Made by a program: the position numbers and the translations under genes | Part shown: piece after piece, positions 48,020-60,486 of the stretch | How positions within the stretch are numbered: the first letter of the stretch is position 1 | How the letters are laid out: every line of letters begins with the position of its first letter | Notes under the pieces: model-generated | What the model was told of the DNA's origin: nothing | Seen by the model: the letters and a program-made list of their open reading frames with translations, nothing else | Databases searched by the model: none | Source of the DNA: Scortum barcoo | Lineage: Eukaryota; Chordata; Actinopteri; Centrarchiformes; Terapontidae | DNA length: 64,000 nucleotides | Direction of reading: 5' to 3' | Assembly (NCBI GenBank): GCA_023238725.1 | Contig: CM041538.1 | Span: forward strand, 11,902,880-11,966,879

Positions 48020-49579
48020 CTGTTGGTCATTACTCAGGTCTTAGTCTAATTCAGGTTAAGCTGTTTACGTGGACAGAGACATGCTGGCTCTTTGGGATCT
48101 CTGAGGAGTCTCTGAAGAGATTTTCGGCACCGGCCATTAGTTTGTGGCTGCTTGGTGAAGAAATGTTCCCAAGGAAAAACAGGTTTCTTTTTATTCATTT
48201 ACAAAATTCATTCTTACGATTCATTTTTGCTAAAAACATGAACTCCAGTTACCATATTCATCAAGTGTTGAACCATCATTTGTCCATATGTTGGTTTAAT
48301 CAATAATTAAGCTTTTCAAAATACTTATGTTTGATTTGTATGTTACCAGTCTTTTTAGAGCAGACTATATACTTTTTCAGCTCAGCTTCCTCCTGTGAAT
48401 GTTTTATCATGCCACCAATTCCCATTTTAGTGACATGGCTCTCACTTGGCTCGATGAAAGTTCTGGAAGTTTGTCCTTCTCCAATCTTTCTGTCTCACTC
48501 CGTTCATGTAGTGCAGCTTTATTCTCCTTATCTTTCATGGAACAATATCGCTCGACTGACCATGAAAATATGGAAGCAAGGAATGCAGCCAATTAGACTT
48601 CTTTCTCTTCCTATTATAGAGGAAGGCTGCAGATGAGGTCCAAAAGTGTGTGTCTGCATGTGAGTGCCAGGCATTGTGGTACTTCTCACTGATATGTTCC
48701 TCTCTACACAGAATGGGAATCTAGTCAAATGTATTTATGGAGCACTTTTGTGCACTGCACAGAGCAAATATCTGGATGAATTACAGAAAGATAAAAATGA
48801 CAAGAAAAAAAAGCATATTATAAATAATATAGGATGGCAGATGTGTGTATAAATATATATATAAATATATCTGTAATGTATAGCAAATGTTCAGCATGTA
48901 GAGAATATTGTAGAAAACTGTTGTCCCTATTAAGTTTGACTTAGCCCTGTATTTTAAATATTTTCTGTATTTCAGCTTTGCAGCTTTGTTAACATGTTTA
49001 TAAACACACACATCCTGGACAAAATCTCTATCATTATGACCATTTTATTTTGCTTATCAAGTATTACAGAGCTATCACAGTGAAGGGATGCTGGGTATGT
49101 CGCTATACTAAATCCCAAACACAGTAACCCACTACAGAGAAGGCTAAACACAGCAATGGCTCCATTGTAGTCATCATTAAAATAAAGCAAAGCAGCTCCC
49201 ATGACAATGAGTGCAGCTCTGTGTGCAGTCAAATGGTGCCAAAATAACTGCATGCATGCCACACCCTCCCATCATTTAAAACCTGCAACTTCACAGCTTT
49301 AAAAGGTGATCTAAATATTCAGTTTAATGTCCTCATTTACCAACCCATCTGTGAATAGGATTATTATTTTTATAGTCTAATTCCAGTTTATGAACCAGAT
49401 ACAGTAACATCATTACATGAAAATACTCCAAATATGCAAATGCGGTTATCATTAGTGGTTTTATTTTTAACATCCACTAAACTTCTGAGATGTAATTATG
49501 CATATCCAAAGCTTAATACACAAGTTGAGTTTTAACAAGGGTTAATACAAACCTAAATAGCAAACACTGATCAATTTTA
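48020..49579. other. Gene-free DNA
   Basis: No gene is recognised. A TATATAAA-type tract lies at about 48850-48875. Confidence 0.5.
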
Positions 49580-50110
49580 ACCAACAAGAGAATTTCTGCT
49601 GCAGTCCCAGTTTGTCATCTTCGCCTTCAGCATCTGTGCCGCAACAGACATCACACAATTTCATTTCCGTTAATTGACTATTTTGAAGTGGAGCAACGAG
49701 AGTTTTCCATCATCATATTGTCAGGAAGCAGCTGCCAGCTGCATAGCAAGCCCATAATGCAATCAGCTACTTTGTGGAGGCCTTCAGACTCTTATTGTGT
49801 TAGGCATTGCTTGGACTGCTAATGTCCCTCGATTGGTCAAAACATGCATCATTTCTCTCAGATGGCATGATGCGTCCTATACTCATCATGCACTTCATCT
49901 ATAGTTGCATTTCATTTCTGCATTGTTTTCATGGGCAAAGTGTAAATCTTTGTTCGAAAAGTGCATTGTGGGATGTTTGGCTTTGATGATCAAACGCAGA
50001 AAAACATCTGCATGAAAAACAGAAGTATCAATGACCCAACTGACTCTCTGAAAGCAGGAAACAAGCGTGCACATGTTTAGACTTCGACAAACACTGGTTG
50101 ATTATTTGTG
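49580..50110. promoter_or_regulatory. Candidate enhancer / conserved non-coding element
   Basis: The strongest enhancer-like texture in the window: more than 500 bases without simple repeats. It has two CAGCTG E-boxes seven bases apart (49729-49734 and 49736-49741). It also has head-to-head TCF/LEF-like sites in CTTTGATGATCAAAC at 49981-49995. A TTCATGGGCAAAGTG block and ATGCAAT/ATGCATC octamer-like cores are nearby. Basic helix-loop-helix and Wnt-pathway input would be the prediction from these motifs. Function is inferred. Confidence 0.32.
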
Positions 50111-50680
50111 CCAATATTTAGATCAAAATAAACATGACAAATGAGCGCCGTTATGCCAAAAACTCACCAAATTAGACAAATAAATGGATTCTGGGCTATC
50201 CTCATTGCTTTAGGATCACACTACAACTCCCCATTAAAACAGAAGCTAATGAAATGTTTTATTTAGTTCTTAGCTCCTGAAGGCATGAAGGGATAAGTTT
50301 TACTGCACATTTAATAAAGTACCAGTCTAAACCTATTCTCACCTACATATTATCATAATAAGCACATGCTTCTCACTTTCTTAATGCCAGCAGAGTTCCA
50401 GCAGAGACATTTTGCAAATTTGGCTTATTTAATTTAACCTTAACATAAAGCTACAATTTCTGATGGTGACTTATGAATAGGAAAGGAACCTGTATTGTTT
50501 CCTACAGTAAATACCACATCATGTATTGTGGTGATTGATAATAAGAAAAATTGGGTGCATCATCCATAAATTCATTAAAAAAAAAAAAAAAAACCTTTGT
50601 TATTTATAATTTCAGATGAGTTTTGACATTCATGTGACCGACAATAAATCTGTCCATTGTGCTGTTAGGCTGAATAAATA
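50111..50680. other. Gene-free DNA
   Basis: Nothing recognisable apart from a run of 18 A at 50577-50594. Confidence 0.5.
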
Positions 50681-50760
50681 CAGCAGGGTAGCAACACCTC
50701 AGGGTTGGGGGTTCAATTCCCTGAGTTGCTCAGACAGCTGGCAACTGATGAAAATACTTT
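50681..50760 (+). mobile_element. Possible tRNA-derived SINE head fragment
   Basis: GGGGGTTCAATTCCCTGAG at about 50706-50724 matches a pol III B box (GGTTCAATTCC), preceded by GTAGCAACACCTCAG. No clear A box or tail is present, so this may be a SINE fragment or chance. Confidence 0.3.
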
Positions 50761-51039
50761 ATACAGTTCTGAGACTTTGTTAAAAATGTTCATCGGTAAC
50801 ATTCGTCGCCGCATGAGTCTTTATCACATTAGTCCCTCCCCATCAATCTTAGGTAAATATTCTGCTGCAAGTTAATCATCACCCATGTCAAACACTAAGG
50901 CACCTTAGAAATATCTTTCCATTCTTTGCCTCCATTTGTTTATTTGTGCCATCTCTCTTTATTTTAATGAGTAATATCCTGAAAGGAATTAAGGCTAGAC
51001 ACAACACAGTTTAGTCTTCAGTGAGAGATAATTACCACT

Positions 51040-51290
51040 CTGAAGATTGTCATGGTTTGACTGTCTGAGGGGACTCTAATTGTTTTTGACATTCCTTTTT
51101 TTAAATTGCGGCACATTAACACATCTTTAGCTGTCACACCAAGAGTGGCTGGCTTGGAATGAAGCAGGAGGCAGATTGCAGATGACTTGTACTGTAGGAG
51201 GAAATAAGGATAATTAGTAGAGGCAGTAATGCAAGAATTAATGGCAGCTGGAATGTACTGCTGTGATGGAAATGTGGACTTACAAAGTAA
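51040..51290. other. Candidate conserved non-coding element
   Basis: Repeat-poor stretch with several TAATT/AATTA cores (near 51030, 51078, 51213 and 51237) and TAATGCAAGAATTAATGGCA at about 51227-51246. It looks like a homeodomain-rich enhancer; inferred only. Confidence 0.25.
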
Positions 51291-53343
51291 GTTTACTAAT
51301 TCTTCAACACACTAAGATGTTTGAGAACTTTGCTTGGCACTTACCACATAGCACTACAGTTCAAATCTGATGGTCACTTTTTAAAGGTCACAATTTTGCA
51401 AACTCTGTGTCAAATCAATTTTAATATCAATCCAATCCTCCCATTGTGTCACCACAACACTACAACATCTTTGTGTAGATGTGGCACATTGTAAAAAACA
51501 GCATTCTTTTAAAGCTTTGATTTACTGAGCAGGAAAAACTGTAAAGAATGTCAGATGAAATAAATGCCTTTATATTAGGGGTTACCACTATTTTTACTAA
51601 ACCACTTTAGTAAAAAAAAAATACAAGGTCAAAGGAAAAACAAGTCTGACATACTGACAAATACTTTCTTGGAAAAATACACTGTGTAGATTCCTGTTAT
51701 CTCAATAGAAAAATGCTCAAAACCATGTCCTTTTTTTTTTATTTTAATATCCCATGCCTGCAAAGATCATGTTGAAACATAAAAGATACCACAGGTACAT
51801 TCTCTTGACAAACAAGACTCGTGAGAGATTAAAATAATATAAATTCCTAATACGCTCATTTGTTTATTAGTTTGTTGATTAGTTGTCTCTGTGTCTCTGG
51901 ATGCAATTGTGTTACCCACATTATAATAATACATGGTAGAAAAAACAGTATATTTCAGTAACGATGTCTTTCCACATTCCTCCATTAAATTGCCCCTACA
52001 GAAATGTAATATATGACATATATTCCCCTATTTCACAGGTTGCAATATGTTACCTCTGTGGTGATGTATTATTATCATGGACATACATCCTGTGGATTTT
52101 TATACAAAGAATTTGTATACATAAACAAACATATTTGTATGGACTCACATATATGTTATTGATGTTATTGTTACAATTTCTAATAGGTTTCATATTTAGT
52201 TTGTACTTATATTTCATATATGGAAATTCAGTGTATGTACATATACATTTGCAAATGTGTGGCTTTGACTGCAACTTATGAATGTAGTATGTCATCTTAA
52301 GTGCAGTGCTGGATCATGGCTTCGCACAAATTAAAAGATTAAAACTGCAAAAAAAATTTAAAAGTAAAAAAAAAACAGCTGGGTTAATACATCTGCACCC
52401 TTATTGACCTGCTTTTAGCTCTAACAGATGTTACACAAATCCAGGTCAAGCTGAGGGAATTTCTACTCACCTCACATTTTCCTCATCGTCTGTTCACGTC
52501 TAAATGAAATTATTTCCCCGAATCTGTCCGCTGAATGATTTTTGTTTGTTTCACAGAGGGAAGCCTCTACATTTTTCTACATATTATTAATCTGAAAAAC
52601 ATACACGGATAATTGACTGAAAGTTGATGTAGTTGTGCACATTATTGCACTGTTCAGAACATCAGCACTGCTTTATGGTTTACAAATTGGCCGCATTCCC
52701 CATCTGCTTCTGTGGCACCTGTGGAGGTGGAGGATGCCAGTTAACCTCAGCCTCATAGATGACAGCTCAGCAAGAGTGATGACAAGTGCAAGAGTGGAAA
52801 CTACACAAAATAAGAGCAAGGGGAAAGAAACCAATTCACTCACTGCCCTAAGTTGAGGAGATTGTTGTGATTCTCTTTCTGGAACCAGCTTTAGCTCGTG
52901 GGCCTAATCTTTAAGTCCTAACTTCTCTCAGCCCAGATTGTCTACTTTTTTTTAGTTTTATCCAGATGCCTCCATGTTTCACTTATTCATCACCTATACC
53001 ACCCTTATTTACCAGAGCTGTTTCATCCTCCACACTTCTTTTCTCCCTGTTTCCTCTCATATCGCCATTAACCCTGCTTTCATCTGTTTTTCAGGCACAC
53101 ATTGCCATCAGAGGTAATTATGAAATTACCAGCTTGTGTGTGATGGTCTGCAGACAAAATGATGAATAACATACATGGCATACCTTTAAATGCTGTTTAC
53201 TCGACAAGGCTACAGTAAACACAATTTACTTGCTTTTTTCTAAGCAAGCAGGATTTGCCGGGGTAGTTTATAATTGAGTCTAGCAGTGCATGAACTTTAT
53301 ACAGCTGCAATCTGTCTAAGCACAGCTATTTCTCTCTCTGCAG
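51291..53343. other. Gene-free DNA
   Basis: No gene is recognised. The section at about 51960-52290 is Tyr- and Ile-rich in several frames because it is AT-rich, not because it is coding. Confidence 0.5.
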
Positions 53344-53720
53344 GCCCCGGCTTTCTTTTGTCGACTGCCTCACGTCGCAACACTCCCCAAATGTGAGAGA
53401 TCTTGATGAAAGCCGAATGTAATTATTAGTGTGGTAGTTCTAGGGTGGTGGCAAGATCTTTACATGGTTCAGCGAACAACACGCTCTCTGTTCAAATGAA
53501 GAACATTCGCCTCCTTTCAAGGGCAATTATTTCAACCCTCAGTCACCCCCTCCACCCCTTCCCTGAATGTCAATGGAATGAAATTGGACGGATGTAGAAG
53601 TTATCCAACAATCTCTATTGCTATTATAACTTTCCCCCACCATACATCAGTATTTCCTTAATGCATATTTCATATAGAGCCGAATAGCTATACGGGACAT
53701 TTCTTACATGTCGTTTCTCA
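53344..53720 (+). other. Candidate short exon followed by conserved-looking non-coding DNA
   Basis: TATTTCTCTCTCTGCAG ends at 53343, a strong acceptor pattern. The next 49 bases are open in one frame (APAFFCRLPHVATLPK) and end at a donor, AAAT/GTGAGA, at 53392/53393. The following 300 bases have even composition without repeats and resemble a conserved non-coding element flanking an exon. No protein family was recognised and no partner exon found. Confidence 0.22.
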
Positions 53721-55069
53721 TTACAATGATTCTCGCTGCTTTTATGTGTTTACGTGTCTTTATCTGTCAAGTAAAGAAAAACAGTTCAAAGATATTCTCT
53801 TCAGGGAGCAGAACATCAAACAAGCAAGTCTCCTGGAAACATGAAGTACGTTTTCTGTGGTTATGTTTAGCTCTACAGATCCCTCTTTAGTATTAGGACA
53901 AGTGTAAGTAGTACTTTTTAACCCACTATCAACACTTGGCTGCATGATGGATGTATATGTGCTTTGCATGTCAAGGTCTGGTGCTGCTGGATAATGTAAT
54001 CCAAAATCCGCTGAAGCAGAGTGGTGGCATGGTGATAGGGCGACTGGAGCCTGAAGATGGGTGAGTGGCAGACAAAAGAAAAGATGGGGAGAGGAGGCCC
54101 TTTTGTAATCTGCAAAGCAAAAGAGGTTAGGTGGACTTGGAGAGCTGGGTAGAGAAGCAACAGAGAAAGTGATGGGGGATATTTGAATTTCAGTGAACAG
54201 GGCTCATGGAAGTGACATGCATTTTTCTCTACTGGATGGCATTGTTGCAGTGATATGCTGACAGAGTTGGAGGAAGCATTTCACTTTAAAGTACACATTT
54301 CTCCAGCTCAGAGTATTTTCATCAATCCTCTGAGAATGCGGCAGATGATGACAGACACATGTAAGCACAAAACAATGACAGTTGCAACAAAGGGTATTCT
54401 TCAGGATTAGGTGCAACATTCGCATTAGTTCAGTTGAGCAGTTTTCATGCTTTATGCTTTCCTGTGGTTCAGATGCCTTAATGCTTGTACTCTCTATTGC
54501 ACTGCTTGGCTAAAAAATAAAACAAAACTAATTGAGAGCAGTTTTTGGATACTTGTATCTCATTCAGACTTTTCAGAATTTCAATTTATCTTCACTACTA
54601 CCATGGCATACAAGTAGCACAAGCTTTTAGCAGTATTACCAATACCTGGAAACTTTATAATTAGCAGTCAGCTGAATGTAACCAGGAACTAGACACCCCC
54701 CTACTCTACAGACAACTATGACAAATGTCTAAAGAGAATTGTGGTATTAGAGACCTTGGTACGGCCACCAGCAAAAACTCAATGTGTAAGTTCATGGACA
54801 CAGACAACCACAATGGAGTCACCTTGAATACACCTTGACAATGCAGCTGCCAATGCTGCTCTCTAGAATTATAAGAATGACTAATTTCACTGGAAGCTAA
54901 AAAGATGAGAGACAGCTAAAAGACAGAGCTTTGAGAATTCCAACTTTGCACAATTATCCAGACAAATCACCTTGTCAGCCGCTGTGGTCAGCAGAATACA
55001 GTCATGAGCACTTTAAAAGGGAAAAATACAATTAAACCTCAGGTTTGTGGCACCTCTATAAGGCCCATA
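53721..55069. other. Gene-free DNA, possibly including eroded LINE sequence at its end
   Basis: No gene is recognised. The LINE relic that follows may extend back into about 54540-55069, but I could not read reverse-transcriptase motifs there. Confidence 0.45.
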
Positions 55070-55345
55070 TCTCTGTTTGATGAGTCCAACTTTAACAAGG
55101 TCAATTCTTGAGCTTTTAGTCCGCTTTTGATATGTTTAGGTCAAACCTTGTGAGAAAATGTGACTACTTATGAAAGCAATGATACGCACATATGCAGACA
55201 ACAGCCAGATTTACGTAGCTCTTTCACCAAATGACTGTGACTGCTGATGCTAAAAGAAAGTAAACAAGTTGTTGGACAAAACTACTTAAATTAAACAAAT
55301 GCAGAGCTCATTCTATTTGGCAAAAGGAAGGAAGGACTCATAGTC
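55070..55345 (+). pseudogene. L2-type non-LTR retrotransposon reverse-transcriptase relic
   Basis: In intact LINEs this segment encodes the reverse transcriptase that copies the element RNA at the target site. Bases 55191-55241 read YADNSQIYVALSPNDCD, which matches the catalytic block normally written YADD followed by TQIY or TQLY. The second catalytic Asp is replaced by Asn. About 45 bases further are LKLNK (from 55284) and, after a frame change, AELILFGKR (from about 55301), the conserved L-N-K-x-K-T-E...LFG block of L2-like elements. Stops and frame changes show it is dead. Upstream and downstream parts are too decayed to follow with confidence. Confidence 0.75.
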
Positions 55346-57330
55346 ATTACTCACAGGGTAGAGACTCGGGTATTGGCTTCAGCAGTCACATCGGTCGAAT
55401 TCAACTTGATCACAAATTTAAAACTAACAGGAGGAATCAGCGGATTTTTATCCAAACACGATTTTTAGGGTTAGGGGTCTACTCCCTTTTATGTGGTCCA
55501 CCAGGGCTAAAAGGTCTGGAGCAAATGGACTATTTCTGTCCACAGCTTAACTGGAAGCCTTTCTTTGATTTTGTACAGAAAGCAGCTAGATTAAAGATGA
55601 GATTAGCAAGACCAGACTAAGGATTTATCACCTGTCCCAATTGTTTTAAACAACTCTTTCCACCCCCAGAAGGTTACACCAGGATTGACACAATGGTGGA
55701 TTACAGAGGAACTGTTACAGCCAAGTCAAAGGCGAATGGGTGGTGGGTTTTTTCCTCTTGCTTTGTCACCTCGCCATTCCTGTTTAATTCATGAGCCCAT
55801 ACTTTTCTTTCACATCCAGTTTAGATTTGTTACCTGACAATAGAAGGAAGAAATGAATATTAATCAGTCCATCCATTTTCAGCTTGCTTGTCCTGACCCA
55901 AGTCACAGTGGCAACAGGGAAGGCAGTGCAGCCTTTCCCCCCAATAGCTCTCGTTCCTCCTCTCCCAGGCCATCTGAAATATGTAGTCCTTGCATCCCCA
56001 TCAACTGATTCTATTTCTTTATTAATTTTACTGCATGCACATAGTCTGTCAAAGAGTCATTTTTATCAAAACACTTACCGACAGTCCTTTAACTTCAATA
56101 CTTTAATTTAAAGTAATTAGTTAAAAAATGGACTTTTCATCTGAAAACTGCAACATGTATTTTTCATGGCCAGTAGACATGGAGAACGTGCCATCACCCA
56201 CCTGTCTCTTTGGCACAGACTCAAACCTTCCAGATTTGGGCTTTTGGATCGACTCACTACTCAAGTGGGTGGGGGAAAAAAATACCAGACCTATTTTAAG
56301 AGTGTGAAGTTGTGAGAGCTGCAATACCCTGTCAGGGTGCAGCTTACTGAAATAAGATCTTCAATGTTTGCTTAGTCCACTGGGAGGAATCCCAAAGTTA
56401 ATTCAAATTAATTGTGGCTAATCTGATGCAGCCCATGTATTTGTCTGAGGCACAGCAGCCGGCCAGTCTCCTCAAAGTCTGTCGCACCCGAGCTGAGCAC
56501 TTAGAAGCTGACAAACCGGCAACACAAAGACCAATTCACCATATCTTACACTGTTTTACCATTCCTGATGGAGTGCGTCTTCATGGCATGGTACTGAAAG
56601 TAGTATTACTTTGTATCTCACCCTTTTGAACATTACATATTCATTTGGGGTGGCATACTTTAATTGGACATCCCTTACCTCCTCAAGTCCTTTTCTGTTC
56701 CACCACACTAATGATAATGTTACAAAACAAGGTAAAATAAATTCTGAACAATTTAGTTGCATCTATGTAATTATTCTTACAGCTAATAGCTAATATGCCC
56801 CACCCTGCTTTGCTGGCTTTAATAACAGAAAAAAAAGGGAGGGTTGATTTTACAAATTAAACATGGTCCACCTTGCTCAACTTCCATTCAGTTATCATTA
56901 ACAAAGAAAATCTGGGCCATTTGACAGAATAAAACCATTGCAGATAAAAGATATGTCTTTACCTCCACCCCTCCTTTTTTTAAGTATTAGGTTTCAGATA
57001 ATTACACCCTTGTGCTGAGGAATAAATAATCCACCCCTATTATTTTTATTATATTATGAAACTTTAAATGAATCACACGGGTTGCATCTTCTTTTAAATG
57101 TGTTGTGCAAGTAGCACAGAGCAAAACACTGAAAGCAATTTTATTCACACTGCATATTACTCCCCAGGGCCTGTTTGGCTGGAACACCTCAATAACATAA
57201 TAACACTAATGGATTATTTGTTAGCATCACAGGTGAGATGCAGGAGGACAGGAAAATGAGTATAATGTGGAGCTTAAAATATTACGCCTTCACAGCAGAG
57301 GCAATTGTGATGACCCAACAACTTCTATTG
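55346..57330. other. Gene-free DNA
   Basis: The first 350 bases may be further LINE debris. After that nothing is recognised. Confidence 0.45.
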
Positions 57331-57430
57331 TTTCAAAAGCCTGAAAACAACTGTATCATCTAAAGAGAGGCACACCTGAGGCCACTGGTCTGATTCCCGG
57401 TACCTGCTAGGGACATGTGTTTCTGTTCCA
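57331..57430 (+). mobile_element. Possible SINE fragment
   Basis: TGGTCTGATTCCCGGTACC near 57385 resembles a pol III B box and is followed by TGCTAGGGACATGTGT. Only this short resemblance supports the call. Confidence 0.22.
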
Positions 57431-58559
57431 ATGTACTGTGGTGGCAACAGCAACAGATACAAATTAAATTTAAGAACATCATGCTTTGGCACAGCAGCAA
57501 TAGTGTTATTATCCTGTAACGGTGATGCTGACTGCCTCTCCTCAGTCACATTAAAACGACCAGTATGACTTTTCCAAAAAGAACTGTGGTCACAACAACC
57601 TTATGAGGTCGAAATGTGCCTAGAAGTTGAAATTGTTGTCTATTTACACATCCAGCAGCCAAGGAGCAACATCAGCTTTCATTTTGAAGTCTGGCCACCT
57701 GACTTAAAATAATAATAAAATCCAATAGTCACTCTACTTTAAGTTCTGTCTTGCTCTCTACCAACTCCTTAGAGAATAATCTAGCAATCTAACCTGAACC
57801 TAAACTGGGGATTTGTCACTAAAAATTACATCTTTCACAGTATACACATTTATACATAATCATTTTAAGCACTCACAGCTAAAAGAAACCAAAGTTTACT
57901 GTTGGCAAAGGATGGTACTCAAACCACGGTCAAAATCACTTGCTTGTTACGACCAACCGTCCACCCTGCCTACGCCTTTAAGACTGATTAAGACTGTTTT
58001 CTGTTCAAGTTTCTCATCCTCATTCAACTTTTTTTCTTTTTAAAGGTCAGAAGAGGTCAGTCATTATTCTGGCAGAGACTGGCAGTAATTGTTGTTGAGT
58101 ATGGTTTTGTATTTGAGTAAATGTATCACGGGTCTACAGCGTTTTTTTTCAGGGAATCAAAAGTCCTCCATGTAACAACATTAGCATGGTTCATTTCCCA
58201 CTATGACCACCCATTATTAAGATTTAGACAAGCATTTTACTATAAAGTCACTTCATCTGTATGTTATCTATATTTATACCATAGCTAAATGTTGTAGTTT
58301 AGTCTACTTAAGTTGAGTGTATACTCTGCTATCGATAATAAACTAAATTTTAAGAACCCAAACAAAGCTCCCTCATCTGATCCATCGCTCGAAATAGCTC
58401 AACTCCAAAGGCAGTGATGCCGGCAGAACTTGCTTGTTTTGTTCAATGACATTCCCCAAACAAAAGCTGAAAAAGCAGCCTGTCTTCTTTAAGGGGGGAA
58501 ACAAAAAATGAGGATATCTTCCAAGAGGTGCCAGAGGGATCTGTCTCTCTTTCCTTTCC
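57431..58559. other. Gene-free DNA
   Basis: Nothing recognisable. Confidence 0.5.
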
Positions 58560-58720
58560 ATCTCCCTGCCGTGACCGGGAGGGGGTTTTCTGAGGAAAAC
58601 AACGGTGCTGTCAACAGTTAGTGCAGTGAGCGCTAGAGGCCAAACGGAGGAGGAAGCATCACTTAATGTAGGGGAATGGATTAGAGAGGCTGATTATGCC
58701 TCGGAGGTGAGAGCAGAACA
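58560..58720 (+). other. GC-richer patch ending in a strong splice donor
   Basis: A frame open from 58605 passes EEEASLNVGEWIREADYASE and meets CGGAG/GTGAGA at 58706/58707, close to the ideal donor. The frame then continues into GT-rich DNA. No good acceptor or ATG was identified, so this could be a first untranslated or terminal exon, or nothing. Confidence 0.2.
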
Positions 58721-60461
58721 AAGTGAAAGAAAAGAAAAGCTGGAGCGAGCAAGAGTAAATTTGTCTGAATGTGAGCGTGCATGCATTTCTGTTAGGCCTT
58801 TGTGCTGTAGCTGTGTATGGCTGGATGCATGTGTTGGTTGGTTGGTTGGTTTGTGTGTGTGTGTCTGCGTCTAGGCATATGAATGTTTAAGTATGTTGGT
58901 TGGTCTGGTACACGTTCCTGCATTATGTATACGAAAGCCTGTTTGTGTGTCAGTTTTTGTGGATGTGGGTCTGTTGGCAAATGCAAATGCATTTTACTGT
59001 GCTTTTTCACAATGCTGCATGTGTAAATCTATCACCTGATATTTTTCACCATATTACTCTGCAAAACATTTACACTGCAAGCTACTAATTACAAGCTTAT
59101 TCACTCACTTTTGTTTGTGCTAACACCTACCAATTTTTAAGACGCATGTTAAACACACCAAACCTCATAAATTCCTAACCTATTTTTGTCTGTATAGTTA
59201 CCATAAACCAAAAGATGATGATGAAACCAAGCCCCTGCTGTATCTCATGCTGGTGGATCTTTCATGTGGAGGTGTTTTTCAAAACTAGAGTAAGAGCATG
59301 TTACCCTTTAACCCTGTGTTTCACAACACGCTGCTGCTGTCTTTGCCTTTACTGAAAAAGATAAATGTGTAAGAAGTGACTTTCCCACTGGCCTCTCTCT
59401 CCTCTCGCCATCTGCCATTGTGAAAAACTTTGAAAGCTTTAGCTCCGTTTCTGTTGGAAGTACTGGAAGAATCATGTCATAAATCAGGACCAGCATAATT
59501 CCTGCCATATCTGACCTAGTGGCGCACAATGAACGGGCTGCGTAGAGGCCGGAAGAGGGTACCATTCTAGTGAGTGATGTCTTCTACACTTTCAGTAAAT
59601 CATCACCATATTGATTCAAAAATCAATATACTAATGACTAACAATGTTAATGTTATAAGAAGCACTTTATTTAAGTTATTCTACACAGGTCTAAGGCTGA
59701 CTTAAAAGGGCTTGTGCAATACAGTGTATAACTCAGGACTAAATATAGATTTATTTAGCAGCGTTGTAGTAGTCTATACACACACACATACAGACATAAA
59801 TATGAATGTACACTTCTACACGGACAAAATCACACGCACTATATGAGCACCTGTGCTTATTGAGAAACTAAATGACTACAGTTCCTGGCAGTTTAGCACT
59901 AATTAGTTTGGCACATACTCAGGACATGCTTAACATATACAGTGCCTTCTTGCAACTGGACGCACACCATGAAGGCTCCGTGCCATCTGCACAATACAAT
60001 CCCTGGCCTGTAAAGGGATGCATAGAGATCTACTCTAAGCATTTTGTCATCCCTATTTACCAGCAAATGCCTGGCTGCCACTGACATGCCTATACGGTGC
60101 CTAAGGGGGCAATGTTATTATCACGCACGCTCTAAATTTGCACAACACATTCTAACACAAATGCCACAATTTAAGAGGTCTCATTACATTTTTCATCACA
60201 AGCTGTGGGTCCTCCAAGATAAAGAAGAGAGGGCTCTTGGGAATGAGACGCTGCAATACAAGTAATGACTTGGAAACAACATCTGAATTATAAGAGAATG
60301 ATGTATGTTTAAAATGTTGTTGATTCTATTGCTGATTTTAGCACAAACAAGATCATGAAGGAAGGGATCACTCTCATTCAAAGACAGTGATCCATTTTTA
60401 CATTTTGTCACCAACACTGCGGCGACCACATTTGTCAGACTGTGAATCTGTCTGTGTGTGC
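58721..60461. other. Gene-free DNA with short GGTT/GT tract
   Basis: A (GGTT)n then (GT)n tract lies at about 58833-58864. No gene is recognised. Confidence 0.5.
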
Positions 60462-60486
60462 ATGTGTGTGTGTGTGTGTGTGTGTG
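60462..60486 (+). repeat. (TG)n microsatellite
   Basis: About 12 uninterrupted TG units inside a looser GT-rich stretch from 60450 to 60500. Confidence 0.97.

Noticed and set aside
51964..52281. Tyr/Ile/Leu-rich frame resembling a membrane protein
   Set aside because: AT-rich composition gives hydrophobic residues in several frames; both strands are open across it.
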